From positions 1-8,281 of the forward strand of contig JASLAA010000216.1 in NCBI GenBank assembly GCA_030147325.1: a stretch of DNA of 8,281 nt, read 5' to 3'. Under the pieces are notes generated by a model. The model was not told the origin of the DNA. It saw only the letters and a program-made list of their open reading frames with translations, and did not search any database. Source of the stretch: Arthrobacter sp. Its GTDB lineage: Bacteria; Actinomycetota; Actinomycetes; Actinomycetales; Micrococcaceae. A program made the translations under genes and the position numbers. Shown one piece after another: positions 1 to 6,379 of this stretch; position 1 is the first letter of the stretch; each line of letters begins with the position of its first letter.

Positions 1-570
1 GTCCAGCCGGAACAGGGTGTAGGAGGTGATGACGATATCGGCGTCGCCCACCTGCTCACGGATGGGGACGCCGGAGGCACCCTGGGTGTCGGTGATCGCG
101 GCGACCGTGAGCCCGGGGGCGAAGCGCTGCGCCTCCTTGGACCAGTTGGGCACCACGGAGGTCGGCGCGACGACGAGGAACGGCGCGCCGGGCCCGGTGC
201 TCTCCTTCGCATAGGTCATCAGGGCCAGGGCCTGCAGGGTCTTGCCGAGTCCCATGTCGTCGGCCAGCACGCCGCCGAGCTGGTGCCGCCACAAAAAGGC
301 GAGCCAGCTGAAGCCCTCGGTCTGGTACGGCCGCATCTCCGCGACGAGGCCGGCGGGTGCCGGGGTGGCTTCGACATCCTTGAGTTCGAGCAGGCCGCTC
401 ACGGCGTCACGCCAGGATTGGGCCTGCTCGGTCTCCTCGGCGAGGTCCTCGAGGTCCGCCCACAGACCCGCCTGGTAGCGGCTGATCTGCAGGCCGGACT
501 CGGGGTCCCACTCGCTCAGCGACCGGGCCTCCTCGATGAGCTCGAGCAGCCCGTCTTCGACCAGCTGCGG
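1..570 (-). pseudogene. SNF2-family helicase, internal fragment (minus copy), cut at both ends
   Basis: Read on the minus strand, this stretch encodes the region leading into and through helicase motif I of a bacterial SNF2/SWI2-type DNA-dependent ATPase. The Walker A segment DDMGLGKT lies at 238-261, followed by the motif Ia-like APTSVVPNW and then VITSYTLFRLD, which ends at the window edge just before the expected DEAQ box. Upstream come SEWDPESGLQISRYQAGLW and a TEQAQSW block. The frame has no start codon in a sensible place: its N-terminal part is missing at about 543-570, where the sequence folds over into the plus-strand copy. Against that copy I count 22 amino-acid differences in about 180 aligned residues and no indel. 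Differences are mostly synonymous, so this fragment comes from a gene that was under selection. It may be a broken gene, or half of an assembly misjoin. The family call is firm; the status as pseudogene is inference. Confidence 0.85.
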
Positions 571-1113
571 GAGCTGATCGAGGAAGCCAGGGCGCTGAGC
601 GAGTGGGACCCCGAATCCGGGTTGCAGATCAGCCGTTACCAGGCGGGGCTGTGGGCTGACTTCGAGGACCTCGCGGAGGAGACCGAGCAGGCGCAGTCGT
701 GGCGGGACGCCGTCAGCGGCCTGCTCGAGCTCCAGGACGTCGCAGCCACCCCCGTGCCGACAGGCCTCGTCGCCGAGATGCGCCCCTATCAGGCCGAGGG
801 ATTCAGCTGGCTGGCCTTCCTGTGGCGGCACCAGCTGGGCGGGGTGCTGGCCGACGACATGGGACTCGGCAAGACCCTGCAGGCCCTGGCGCTCATGGTC
901 CACGCCAAGGAGAACACGGGGCTCTCCGCACCGTTCCTCGTGGTCGCCCCCACCTCGGTGGTGCCGAACTGGTCGAACGAGACGCACCGCTTCGCACCCG
1001 GGCTCAAGGTCATCGCCATCGCCGACACCCAGGGAGCGTCCGGCATCCCCCTGCGCGAGCAGATCGGGGACGCCGACGTCGTCATCACCTCCTACACGCT
1101 GTTCCGCCTCGAT
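1..1113. repeat. Imperfect inverted repeat, arms 1-543 and 571-1113, centre 557
   Basis: Every base x in the left arm pairs with 1114-x in the right arm, with no indel across 543 positions. In the 327 bases from 571 to 897 I counted 40 mismatches by hand (about 88% identity), mostly at third codon positions. One stretch around the Walker A motif (about 846-890) is identical. The 27-base centre (544-570) has its own partial dyad: GCAGC and GTC mirrored by GAC and GCTGC around TTC. The arms are the two SNF2 gene fragments. Because they differ by about 12%, this is not a simple fold-back of one molecule. Confidence 0.9.
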
Positions 1114-2166
1114 TTCTCCGTCTACCAGGAACTCTCCTGGTCGGGGCTCGTCCTCGACGAGGCCCAGTTCGTGAAGAACCGCGCGTCCAAGGTGCACCAG
1201 GCGGCCAAGGACTTCGAGGCTCCCTTCAAGCTCGCCATCACCGGCACACCCATGGAGAACAACCTCATGGAGCTGTGGTCCCTGTTCAACATCGTGGCTC
1301 CCGGGCTGTTCCCCTCCGCGCGCAAGTTCACCGAGGACTACAGGACCCCGATCGAGAAGATCGGGGACACCCGGCCCCTCGTTCGCCTGCGCAAGCGGAT
1401 CCGTCCGCTGATGATGCGGCGCACCAAGGAAGCGGTCGCGTCCGATCTCCCCCCGAAGCAGGAACAGGTCCTCGAGGTGGAGCTCCACCCGGACCACCGC
1501 CACATCTACGAGACCTACCTGCAGCGCGAGCGGCAGAAGCTCCTCGGACTCATCGAGGACATGAACCGGAACCGGATGATCGTGTTCAGGTCACTGACCC
1601 TGCTGCGCATGCTGAGCCTCGATGCCTCCCTCGTGGACCCGGAGCACGAGGGCGTGCCGTCCGCCAAGCTCGAGGTCCTGTTCGAGAACCTCGACGGCAT
1701 CATCGCCGAGGGCCACCGCGCGCTGGTGTTCAGCCAGTTCACCTCCTACCTGAAGAAGGCCGCGGAACAGCTGGACGCACGCGGCATCGAGTACGCCTAC
1801 CTCGACGGTTCCACGCGCAGCCGTGGCGACGTCATCGACTCCTTCAAGAACGGTACGTCCCCCGTGTTCCTGATCAGCCTGAAGGCCGGCGGTTTCGGCC
1901 TGAACCTGACGGAGGCCGACTACTGCTTCCTGCTGGACCCCTGGTGGAACCCCGCCTCGGAGGCGCAGGCCGTGGATCGCACGCACCGCATCGGACAGAC
2001 GAAGAACGTCATGGTCTACCGCATGGTGTCCAAGGGGACCATCGAGGAGAAGGTCATGAAGCTCAAGGAGCAGAAGGCCAAGCTCTTCACCTCGGTGATG
2101 GACGACGACGCCGTCTTCAGCTCCGCGCTGACCGCCGACGACATCCGCGGCCTCCTGGAGGCGTAG
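544..2166 (+). CDS. SNF2-family DEAD/DEAH-type helicase (plus copy), N-terminally truncated, C-terminus intact
   Basis: This is the ATPase core of a bacterial SNF2/SWI2-related protein, a DNA-dependent ATPase that translocates on double-stranded DNA and remodels or strips proteins. Visible motifs in order: DDMGLGKT (Walker A, 853-876), APTSVVPNW, DEAQ (Walker B, 1156-1167), GTPMEN (motif III, 1243-1260), VFSQFTSYL (start of the C-terminal helicase lobe), SLKAGGFGLNL (motif V, 1876-1908) and DRTHRIGQ (motif VI, 1975-1998), then a TAG stop. About 530 residues are present. Actinobacterial relatives are usually about twice as long, with an N-terminal zinc-binding SWIM region that is absent here. 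The frame stays open leftward to a GTG at 283, but 283 to about 543 is antisense to the minus copy, so a protein started there would carry about 87 artefactual residues. I set the start at the fold-over junction; 544-570 could belong to either copy. The gene converges on the hydrolase at 2235-3098. Confidence 0.88.
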   Translation, partial: EQPVFDQLRELIEEARALSEWDPESGLQISRYQAGLWADFEDLAEETEQAQSWRDAVSGLLELQDVAATPVPTGLVAEMRPYQAEGFSWLAFLWRHQLGGVLADDMGLGKTLQALALMVHAKENTGLSAPFLVVAPTSVVPNWSNETHRFAPGLKVIAIADTQGASGIPLREQIGDADVVITSYTLFRLDFSVYQELSWSGLVLDEAQFVKNRASKVHQAAKDFEAPFKLAITGTPMENNLMELWSLFNIVAPGLFPSARKFTEDYRTPIEKIGDTRPLVRLRKRIRPLMMRRTKEAVASDLPPKQEQVLEVELHPDHRHIYETYLQRERQKLLGLIEDMNRNRMIVFRSLTLLRMLSLDASLVDPEHEGVPSAKLEVLFENLDGIIAEGHRALVFSQFTSYLKKAAEQLDARGIEYAYLDGSTRSRGDVIDSFKNGTSPVFLISLKAGGFGLNLTEADYCFLLDPWWNPASEAQAVDRTHRIGQTKNVMVYRMVSKGTIEEKVMKLKEQKAKLFTSVMDDDAVFSSALTADDIRGLLEA

Positions 2167-2173
2167 CCCCGGG

Positions 2174-2222
2174 CGGCTTCGCCGTCGATCGGTGCGAGGG
2201 CCGTCGCCGGTCCTCGCCGGCG
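2174..2222. terminator. Short GC hairpins between converging genes
   Basis: The 68-base gap between the SNF2 stop (2166) and the hydrolase stop (2235) holds two small dyads. CGGC-TTC-GCCG lies at 2174-2184, and CGCCGG with CCGGCG lies at 2205-2222 around a 6-base loop. Neither is followed by a T-run on either strand. They are plausible bidirectional terminators by position, but short GC hairpins are common in such DNA. Confidence 0.35.
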
Positions 2223-2234
2223 GGGCCCACGCCA

Positions 2235-3098
2235 CTACCGGCCGTCGTCGCCCTGCCGCAGGGAGGGGTCGAGCAGTTCCGCGAACGCGCGGGGGCGGGA
2301 AGCGATCCACCAGTGACCGCCGGGGACGGTCGTGACGGTGAGGTCCTCCACCCACGCCTCCAGTCCGTCGACGAGCTTCGGTGAGAGGAAGGGATCCTTC
2401 AGGGGCACGACGACGTGCACGGGGAGGCTCAGCGTCCGACGCCGTGGGAGAGCAGCGGAGGGGGACATCGTGGTCCGATAGAGTGCGAGGCCGCGGAGAG
2501 GATCCCGGCCGACATTGCGGCGGGCAGCGAACTCGTAGCGCCGGGTCAGGACGAGCTTCCAGGCGAGTTCCGGCAGGAGCGGGAGCTGGAAAGCGCCCAC
2601 GTACCAGCTGCGCAGCAGCTGTCCGACGCCCTGCGGCACCAGCCGGGGCTTCCCCAGCCGGCCCCTGAGCCAGTGCGAGAAGTGGCGCAGGTCGGGACCC
2701 GAGATACTCGTGTAATCCAGGACCAGCCCGTGCGCGCGTTCATCCTGCACCGCAGCCCAGCCCTGGATCGAGCCCCAGTCGTGACCGACCAGGCGCACCC
2801 CTCCCGGGGTGTCGATGGCGGCCAGGACGGCGAAGATATCGTCGACGAGTTCCGACAGGGCGAACCCCGCCCCCTCCTGCGGACGCGACCGCCCGGCGTT
2901 CCGGGTGTCGAACGCGACGAGGTGGTGGGTCGCTGCGAGCTCCCGGATCACAGGAAGGAACACGCGGTGGTCGTCGGGGTAGCCGTGGACGAGGACCAGG
3001 GTCGGTGCATCGGGTCGGGGATCCGCGCCGTACTCGAACACGGCGAGCTCGGCGCCCGCCGTGCGGATCGTCCGGGCCCTCTCACGCAATGCGTCCAT
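2235..3098 (-). CDS. Epoxide-hydrolase-like alpha/beta hydrolase (EphD hydrolase-domain type)
   Basis: A 287-residue single-domain alpha/beta hydrolase with no signal peptide, so probably cytosolic. The oxyanion-side motif HGYPDD is at 38-43. The nucleophile elbow is GHDWGS with Asp107, the hallmark of epoxide hydrolases and haloalkane dehalogenases rather than serine esterases. The acid is probably Asp235 (LKDPF) and the base His262 (GGHWW). Tyr166 in SWYVGAFQLPLLPE and Tyr207 in GLALYR are candidate lid tyrosines that would activate an epoxide. The segments SISGPDL, SWY..FQLPLLPE and GLALYR recall the N-terminal half of mycobacterial EphD, which also carries a C-terminal short-chain dehydrogenase domain; that domain is absent here. 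Known relatives open epoxides by a covalent ester intermediate; the substrate here cannot be read from sequence. It lies 41 nt downstream of the EcfA gene on the same strand, so it could be co-transcribed, though it has its own possible promoter. Confidence 0.87.
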   Translation of the reverse strand: MDALRERARTIRTAGAELAVFEYGADPRPDAPTLVLVHGYPDDHRVFLPVIRELAATHHLVAFDTRNAGRSRPQEGAGFALSELVDDIFAVLAAIDTPGGVRLVGHDWGSIQGWAAVQDERAHGLVLDYTSISGPDLRHFSHWLRGRLGKPRLVPQGVGQLLRSWYVGAFQLPLLPELAWKLVLTRRYEFAARRNVGRDPLRGLALYRTTMSPSAALPRRRTLSLPVHVVVPLKDPFLSPKLVDGLEAWVEDLTVTTVPGGHWWIASRPRAFAELLDPSLRQGDDGR

Positions 3099-3104
3099 GC
3101 CCCC

Positions 3105-3114
3105 ACCCTAGGGT
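3105..3114 (-). promoter_or_regulatory. Possible leaderless promoter with palindromic -10 for the hydrolase gene
   Basis: On the minus strand TAGGGT (3105-3110) fits the actinobacterial TANNNT -10 pattern. It is followed by exactly six bases before the ATG at 3098, the spacing expected for a transcript that starts at the start codon. The element lies within a perfect 10-base palindrome, ACCCTAGGGT (3105-3114). No TTGACA-like -35 is visible at 16-19 nt. The GGTGGGGG run could instead act as a poor ribosome binding site. Confidence 0.35.
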
Positions 3115-3139
3115 CTTCCTCGGGCGTGCGGTGGAGCAA

Positions 3140-4627
3140 TCAGCCCTGCCGGCCGGAACCCCGGATCCTGCCCGCGTCCAGCCAGACGATCCGGTGGGAC
3201 ACGGCATCCGCGAAGGCCGCATCATGCGTCGCCATCACCACCGCACCACCTGCCCGCGCGTGGTCGGTCACCAGGCGGGCGAGCACTGTCCGCGTGGGCT
3301 CGTCCAGACCTGCGGTCGGTTCGTCGAGCGCCCAGACGGTGGGCCCCGTGGCGATGATCGACGCCAGCGCGACGAGCCGCCGCTGGACGAATCCGAGCTC
3401 GTAGGGATGGACCTCCCCGAGTGCACCGAGACCCAGACTGTCGAGGGCGGCGGAGGCCCGCCGCGACGCCTCCGGCCGGCGGCATCCCGCGGCCAGCGGA
3501 CCGTAGGAGACCTCTCGCAGCACCGTGCGTTCGAAGAGTTGCTGGTCGGTGTCCTGGAACAGGTAGCCCACGATGCCGGCCAGCGCGCCGGTCGGTTGCC
3601 GACGGATCGGAGAGCCGCCCACCGTGACGGAACCGGCGTCGGCCCGGTACAGCCCGTTCAGGTGCTGCAGCAGCGTCGACTTCCCCGACCCGTTGGCACC
3701 CCGGACAGCGACGATCTCGCCCGCTGCAACGGTCAGGTTCACCCGATCCAGACCGGGACCCTTCTCCTCGAGGCCCGGCGCCGCCCGGTGGGCGAAACTG
3801 ACATCGTGCACAACGACGGGGTGGGGCCCGGACGAGGAGACCCCGGCCGCACCAGCCTCGACCCGCGGTGCGTCCCCGGCGGTTCCGATGCCGTACCGCC
3901 GCAGCCCCGCCCAACGAGCCTCCGTCAGCAGTCCCTCGAAGACCGGGTGGCCCTCGGCGAGCGCGACGACGCGGGCACCGTCCGGGGCCGTGCGCGGGAG
4001 CATCGGCTCGCACACCACGACGCCGGTGCCGCCCCGGCGCAGGGCATCGAGGGCTTCGGCGACGTCGCGGGCCGCGTCCTCGTCCAGCCCCTGGAACGGT
4101 TCGTCGAGCACCAGGATGCGGGGGCGTTGCGCCACGGCCGCGGCGATGACGGTCCGCTGGAGCTCCCCGCCGGACAACCGACGGGGGTCACGCCCGAGCA
4201 GGGGGGTCAGCCTGAGCGACCCAGCGACATCGGCGACGATCCTCCTCAGATCGTCGGTGGGCACGCCGCGGTTCGAGGGACCGAAGGCGATCTCCTCCCC
4301 CACACTCGCCGACATCATGGACAGTTGCCCCCAGGCGCCCTGGGCGACGAAGCCCACTGCCGCACTCCAGGCAGCGGGGTCGATGCGCGGATCGCCCGGC
4401 GTGCCGGCGAACGTCACGGTCTCGCCGTCGAGCGTGATCGACCCGCGGAACACCGAACCGGCATCGGCGCCCGTCTGTCCCGCGAGCAGCCTGGCGAGGG
4501 TCGTCTTGCCCGATGCCGACGCTCCGGCGATCACCAGGTACTCCCCCGGCCGTACCGTCACGGTGAGGCCCGCGAGGAGCCGTGCGCCGTCGTCGTACTG
4601 GAACGACTCGCTCCGGATGCTGATCAT
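3140..4627 (-). CDS. ECF transporter ATPase, two fused ABC domains (EcfA1-EcfA2 type)
   Basis: A 495-residue cytoplasmic protein carrying both ATPase domains of an energy-coupling-factor importer. NBD1 (about 1-240): Walker A GASASGKTT at 35-43, Q-loop Gln96, signature LSGGE 151-155, Walker B ILVLDEP with Glu176, but the H-loop region reads VVVCEPMLP (203-211), with no switch histidine. NBD2 (about 270-495): Walker A GANGSGKST at 310-318, Q-loop Gln358 in FQDTDQQLF (typical of ECF ATPases), Walker B WALDEP with Glu436, switch His468 in ATHD, but its signature region reads YELGFVQRR (409-417) instead of LSGGQ. Each ABC site pairs one domain's Walker motifs with the other's signature, so one composite site looks intact and the other degenerate. 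It starts at ATG 4627, overlapping the EcfT stop by 4 nt (ATGA), which implies translational coupling. ATPase identity is certain; the ECF assignment rests on the neighbours and the FQDTDQQLF motif. Confidence 0.93.
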   Translation of the reverse strand: MISIRSESFQYDDGARLLAGLTVTVRPGEYLVIAGASASGKTTLARLLAGQTGADAGSVFRGSITLDGETVTFAGTPGDPRIDPAAWSAAVGFVAQGAWGQLSMMSASVGEEIAFGPSNRGVPTDDLRRIVADVAGSLRLTPLLGRDPRRLSGGELQRTVIAAAVAQRPRILVLDEPFQGLDEDAARDVAEALDALRRGGTGVVVCEPMLPRTAPDGARVVALAEGHPVFEGLLTEARWAGLRRYGIGTAGDAPRVEAGAAGVSSSGPHPVVVHDVSFAHRAAPGLEEKGPGLDRVNLTVAAGEIVAVRGANGSGKSTLLQHLNGLYRADAGSVTVGGSPIRRQPTGALAGIVGYLFQDTDQQLFERTVLREVSYGPLAAGCRRPEASRRASAALDSLGLGALGEVHPYELGFVQRRLVALASIIATGPTVWALDEPTAGLDEPTRTVLARLVTDHARAGGAVVMATHDAAFADAVSHRIVWLDAGRIRGSGRQG

Positions 4628-5379
4628 GCGAGCACCGGACCGATCAGCCAGGCGGCCGAGACCACGGCCGTGACAGCAACCATCACCCGGCGGGCGAGGC
4701 GCTGTCGCGGCGTATCGGTGTCCGCGAGGTAGCTCGTGCGGACGCCTGGGGAGGAGAAGCCCCTTGCTCCGAGCATGTGGTTGCGTTCCGACGCGTCGAC
4801 GAGCAGACCGATGACCAGCGGCGTGGTGACGCTCAGCAGTGCGCGGAACCGCGAGAGCGGCCCCCGTCCGACGACGAGCCCGCGCGCCTGCTGGGCGCGG
4901 GTGATCCGGCGTGCACGCAGTGCGACGTGCGGGATGAGCCCGACGGCGGACCCGACGATGAACACCAGCTTCCGGTTCCAGCCCCGGTGCGTCATGGTCG
5001 CCAGGAGCTCAGGGACGTCGAGCGTCATGGCAGCGGTCAGGAACACGCCCGCGAAGACGCTCATGCGCAGCCCCATGAGGGCGGCGAAGGACAGTCCTTC
5101 CGCCGTCACCCGCGCGACGCCGAGGTCGAGGAGTACGTGACGGCCCTCCGGGAAGAACAGTCCGTGCAGCAGCAGCGAGGAGACCAGGAGCGGCCCCGCC
5201 ACGAGGGCGACCGCGAGTCCGATCTGCCGTGGCCGGCCCGAGAGCAGCACCGCGGGAAGGACGACGAGCAGCAGGACGGCGAGGGAGAACTGCCACCGGT
5301 TCACGACGAGGACGAGCACCACGAGCAGAACCGCTGCGAGCAGTTCGGTCAGTGGGTTGTAGATCCTCCGGCGCGGCAT
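4624..5379 (-). CDS. ECF transporter transmembrane component T (EcfT/CbiQ family)
   Basis: A 251-residue integral membrane protein that couples ATP hydrolysis by the EcfA pair to toppling of the S component. It begins with YNPLTEL (7-13), like the HPLTKL-type opening of the family. Hydrophobic segments lie at about 13-27, 30-47, 53-74, 97-120, 138-152, 181-194 and at the C-terminus. The two Ala-Arg-Gly motifs that dock onto the ATPases are present: QQARG (163-167) and GARGF (204-208), on the long cytoplasmic helices. Length is normal for a dedicated EcfT. The ATG at 5379 lies 3 nt after the stop of the S-component gene, and its own stop overlaps the ATPase start. No good Shine-Dalgarno sequence precedes it, so it is probably translated by reinitiation. 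Confidence 0.92.
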   Translation of the reverse strand: MPRRRIYNPLTELLAAVLLVVLVLVVNRWQFSLAVLLLVVLPAVLLSGRPRQIGLAVALVAGPLLVSSLLLHGLFFPEGRHVLLDLGVARVTAEGLSFAALMGLRMSVFAGVFLTAAMTLDVPELLATMTHRGWNRKLVFIVGSAVGLIPHVALRARRITRAQQARGLVVGRGPLSRFRALLSVTTPLVIGLLVDASERNHMLGARGFSSPGVRTSYLADTDTPRQRLARRVMVAVTAVVSAAWLIGPVLA

Positions 5380-5382
5380 GGT

Positions 5383-6228
5383 TCAGGCGATGGCGTCGTC
5401 GTTCCCCGGTGACGTCCGGGCGGGGCGGTCGCCGGTCCGGGAGCCCAGGACCCGGTGCGTCCTGGCGAACGGGAACTGGCGCACGGCCCGCTGCGGGAGC
5501 GCATACACGATCAGCGCGACGACGACGAACACCACGATCTTGTCGAGGGAATCGGACAGCAGCCCCTGCTTCGTGGCTGCGACGAGCAGCTTGTCCCCCA
5601 TGGACCGGAAGACGGCGATGATCGCGTTCGTCCCGACGGTGCCGGCCGCGCCGAACATGAACACGGCGACCGGGGCGGCGACGAGCCCGCCGATCGCTCC
5701 GACGACGAGACCCGCGACGGGCGCGAGGTAGACGCGGCGGAAGGCTCCGTACTTGGCGGCCAGTCCCGCGAGCAGCCCGATGAGCGCCGCGCCGGCGGCG
5801 AAGGGCAGGGCGAACGGATTGAAGAGTCCCCAGATGGCGTTGCTGATCGCGCCCGTTGCAGCACCTGCGGCGGGACCTGCCAGGACTGCTACGAGGACCG
5901 TGCCGATCGCGTCGAGGTAGATCTGCATGCCCAGCGAGCCCGCGATCTGCCCGATGGCGATGTTCAGCGCGATCCCGAGCGGCATCACGACGAGGGAGCT
6001 CGTGCTGAGCATCGGCAGGATCCCGGCCACCAGCAGGGCACCCCCGCCCAGGAATCCGAAGAGCGAGACGAGCGAAGCCACGCTGCCCATCCCGCCTGCG
6101 ATCTCCGTGGGCTGGACGGTGACGAGGAAGAGGTAGGTGCCTGCGATCAGGGCGGCACCGAGGACTATCAGCAGTCGTCGCGGCCGCTGCGTGGCGGGCT
6201 CGGCGGCGAGGGTCAGGGGTGTGCTCAC
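5383..6228 (-). CDS. ECF transporter substrate-binding membrane component (S component)
   Basis: A 281-residue very hydrophobic protein with about six or more membrane segments (about 19-38, 50-72, 79-97, 105-126, 144-158, 167-195 and 229-243) and a basic C-terminal tail, likely cytoplasmic, from about 247. The signature-like stretch YLDAIGT (104-110), then a Gly/Ala-rich helix and SNAIWG (129-134), is typical of generic ECF S components. Such proteins bind the substrate in the membrane and deliver it when the EcfT-EcfA module tilts them. The GTG start at 6228 is supported by AAGGA six bases upstream on the minus strand. The EcfT and EcfA genes follow at once, so this is a dedicated transporter. 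The known S families I can recall mostly carry vitamins or metals. The adjacent nucleoside hydrolase points to a nucleoside or N-ribosyl compound, which is inference. A thiamine-precursor or other S family cannot be excluded from sequence alone. Confidence 0.87.
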   Translation of the reverse strand: MSTPLTLAAEPATQRPRRLLIVLGAALIAGTYLFLVTVQPTEIAGGMGSVASLVSLFGFLGGGALLVAGILPMLSTSSLVVMPLGIALNIAIGQIAGSLGMQIYLDAIGTVLVAVLAGPAAGAATGAISNAIWGLFNPFALPFAAGAALIGLLAGLAAKYGAFRRVYLAPVAGLVVGAIGGLVAAPVAVFMFGAAGTVGTNAIIAVFRSMGDKLLVAATKQGLLSDSLDKIVVFVVVALIVYALPQRAVRQFPFARTHRVLGSRTGDRPARTSPGNDDAIA

Positions 6229-6253
6229 GAGTGGTCCTTGGGCGTGTCGGGGC

Positions 6254-6280
6254 GAGGTGTGCGCACCTCATGTCACCTCG
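6254..6280 (-). promoter_or_regulatory. Dyad with alternative pairing upstream of the ECF S-component gene
   Basis: GAGGTG-TGCG-CACCTC (6254-6269) is a 6-4-6 inverted repeat. A second CACCTCG copy (6274-6280) could pair with CGAGGTG (6253-6259) instead. The dyad lies about 26 bases upstream of the GTG start in a 151-base gap (6229-6379). A TANNNT element (TACACT, minus strand, plus coordinates 6313-6318) lies farther upstream and could be a -10, but no -35 is clear. The dyad could be an operator for the nearby GntR protein or a leader structure. I recognise no known riboswitch. Confidence 0.35.
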
Positions 6281-6379
6281 GCGCAGGCCGCGCAGCAGTG
6301 CGGGCAGCTCCCAGTGTACTGGTCCGCGCCGTCGCGCCCGGTGGCCGTCGGCAGGGTCCGCACCGGGGGTGGGGCTGGT

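Noticed and set aside
1..1113. The inverted repeat as a transposon or IS with long terminal repeats
   Set aside because: The arms are helicase coding sequence, no transposase lies between them (27-base centre), and no target duplication is visible.
1591..2355. Minus-strand open frame of about 250 codons opposite the SNF2 C-terminus
   Set aside because: The plus strand carries helicase motifs V and VI here; the antisense translation has no motif and crosses the convergent intergenic gap.
3005..4732. Long plus-strand open frame opposite the ECF ATPase and the hydrolase start
   Set aside because: It is antisense to two clearly conserved genes, is rich in Arg/Pro/Gly/His with no recognisable domain, and exists because GC-rich codons rarely form stops on the opposite strand.
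5009..6271. Long minus-strand open frame overlapping the EcfT and S-component genes in another frame
   Set aside because: Arg/Pro-rich composition without membrane segments or motifs; the overlapping frames give clear ECF proteins.
6229..6379. A TPP or other vitamin riboswitch ahead of the ECF S component
   Set aside because: I could not find the conserved cores of the common vitamin riboswitches here; only simple dyads are visible.
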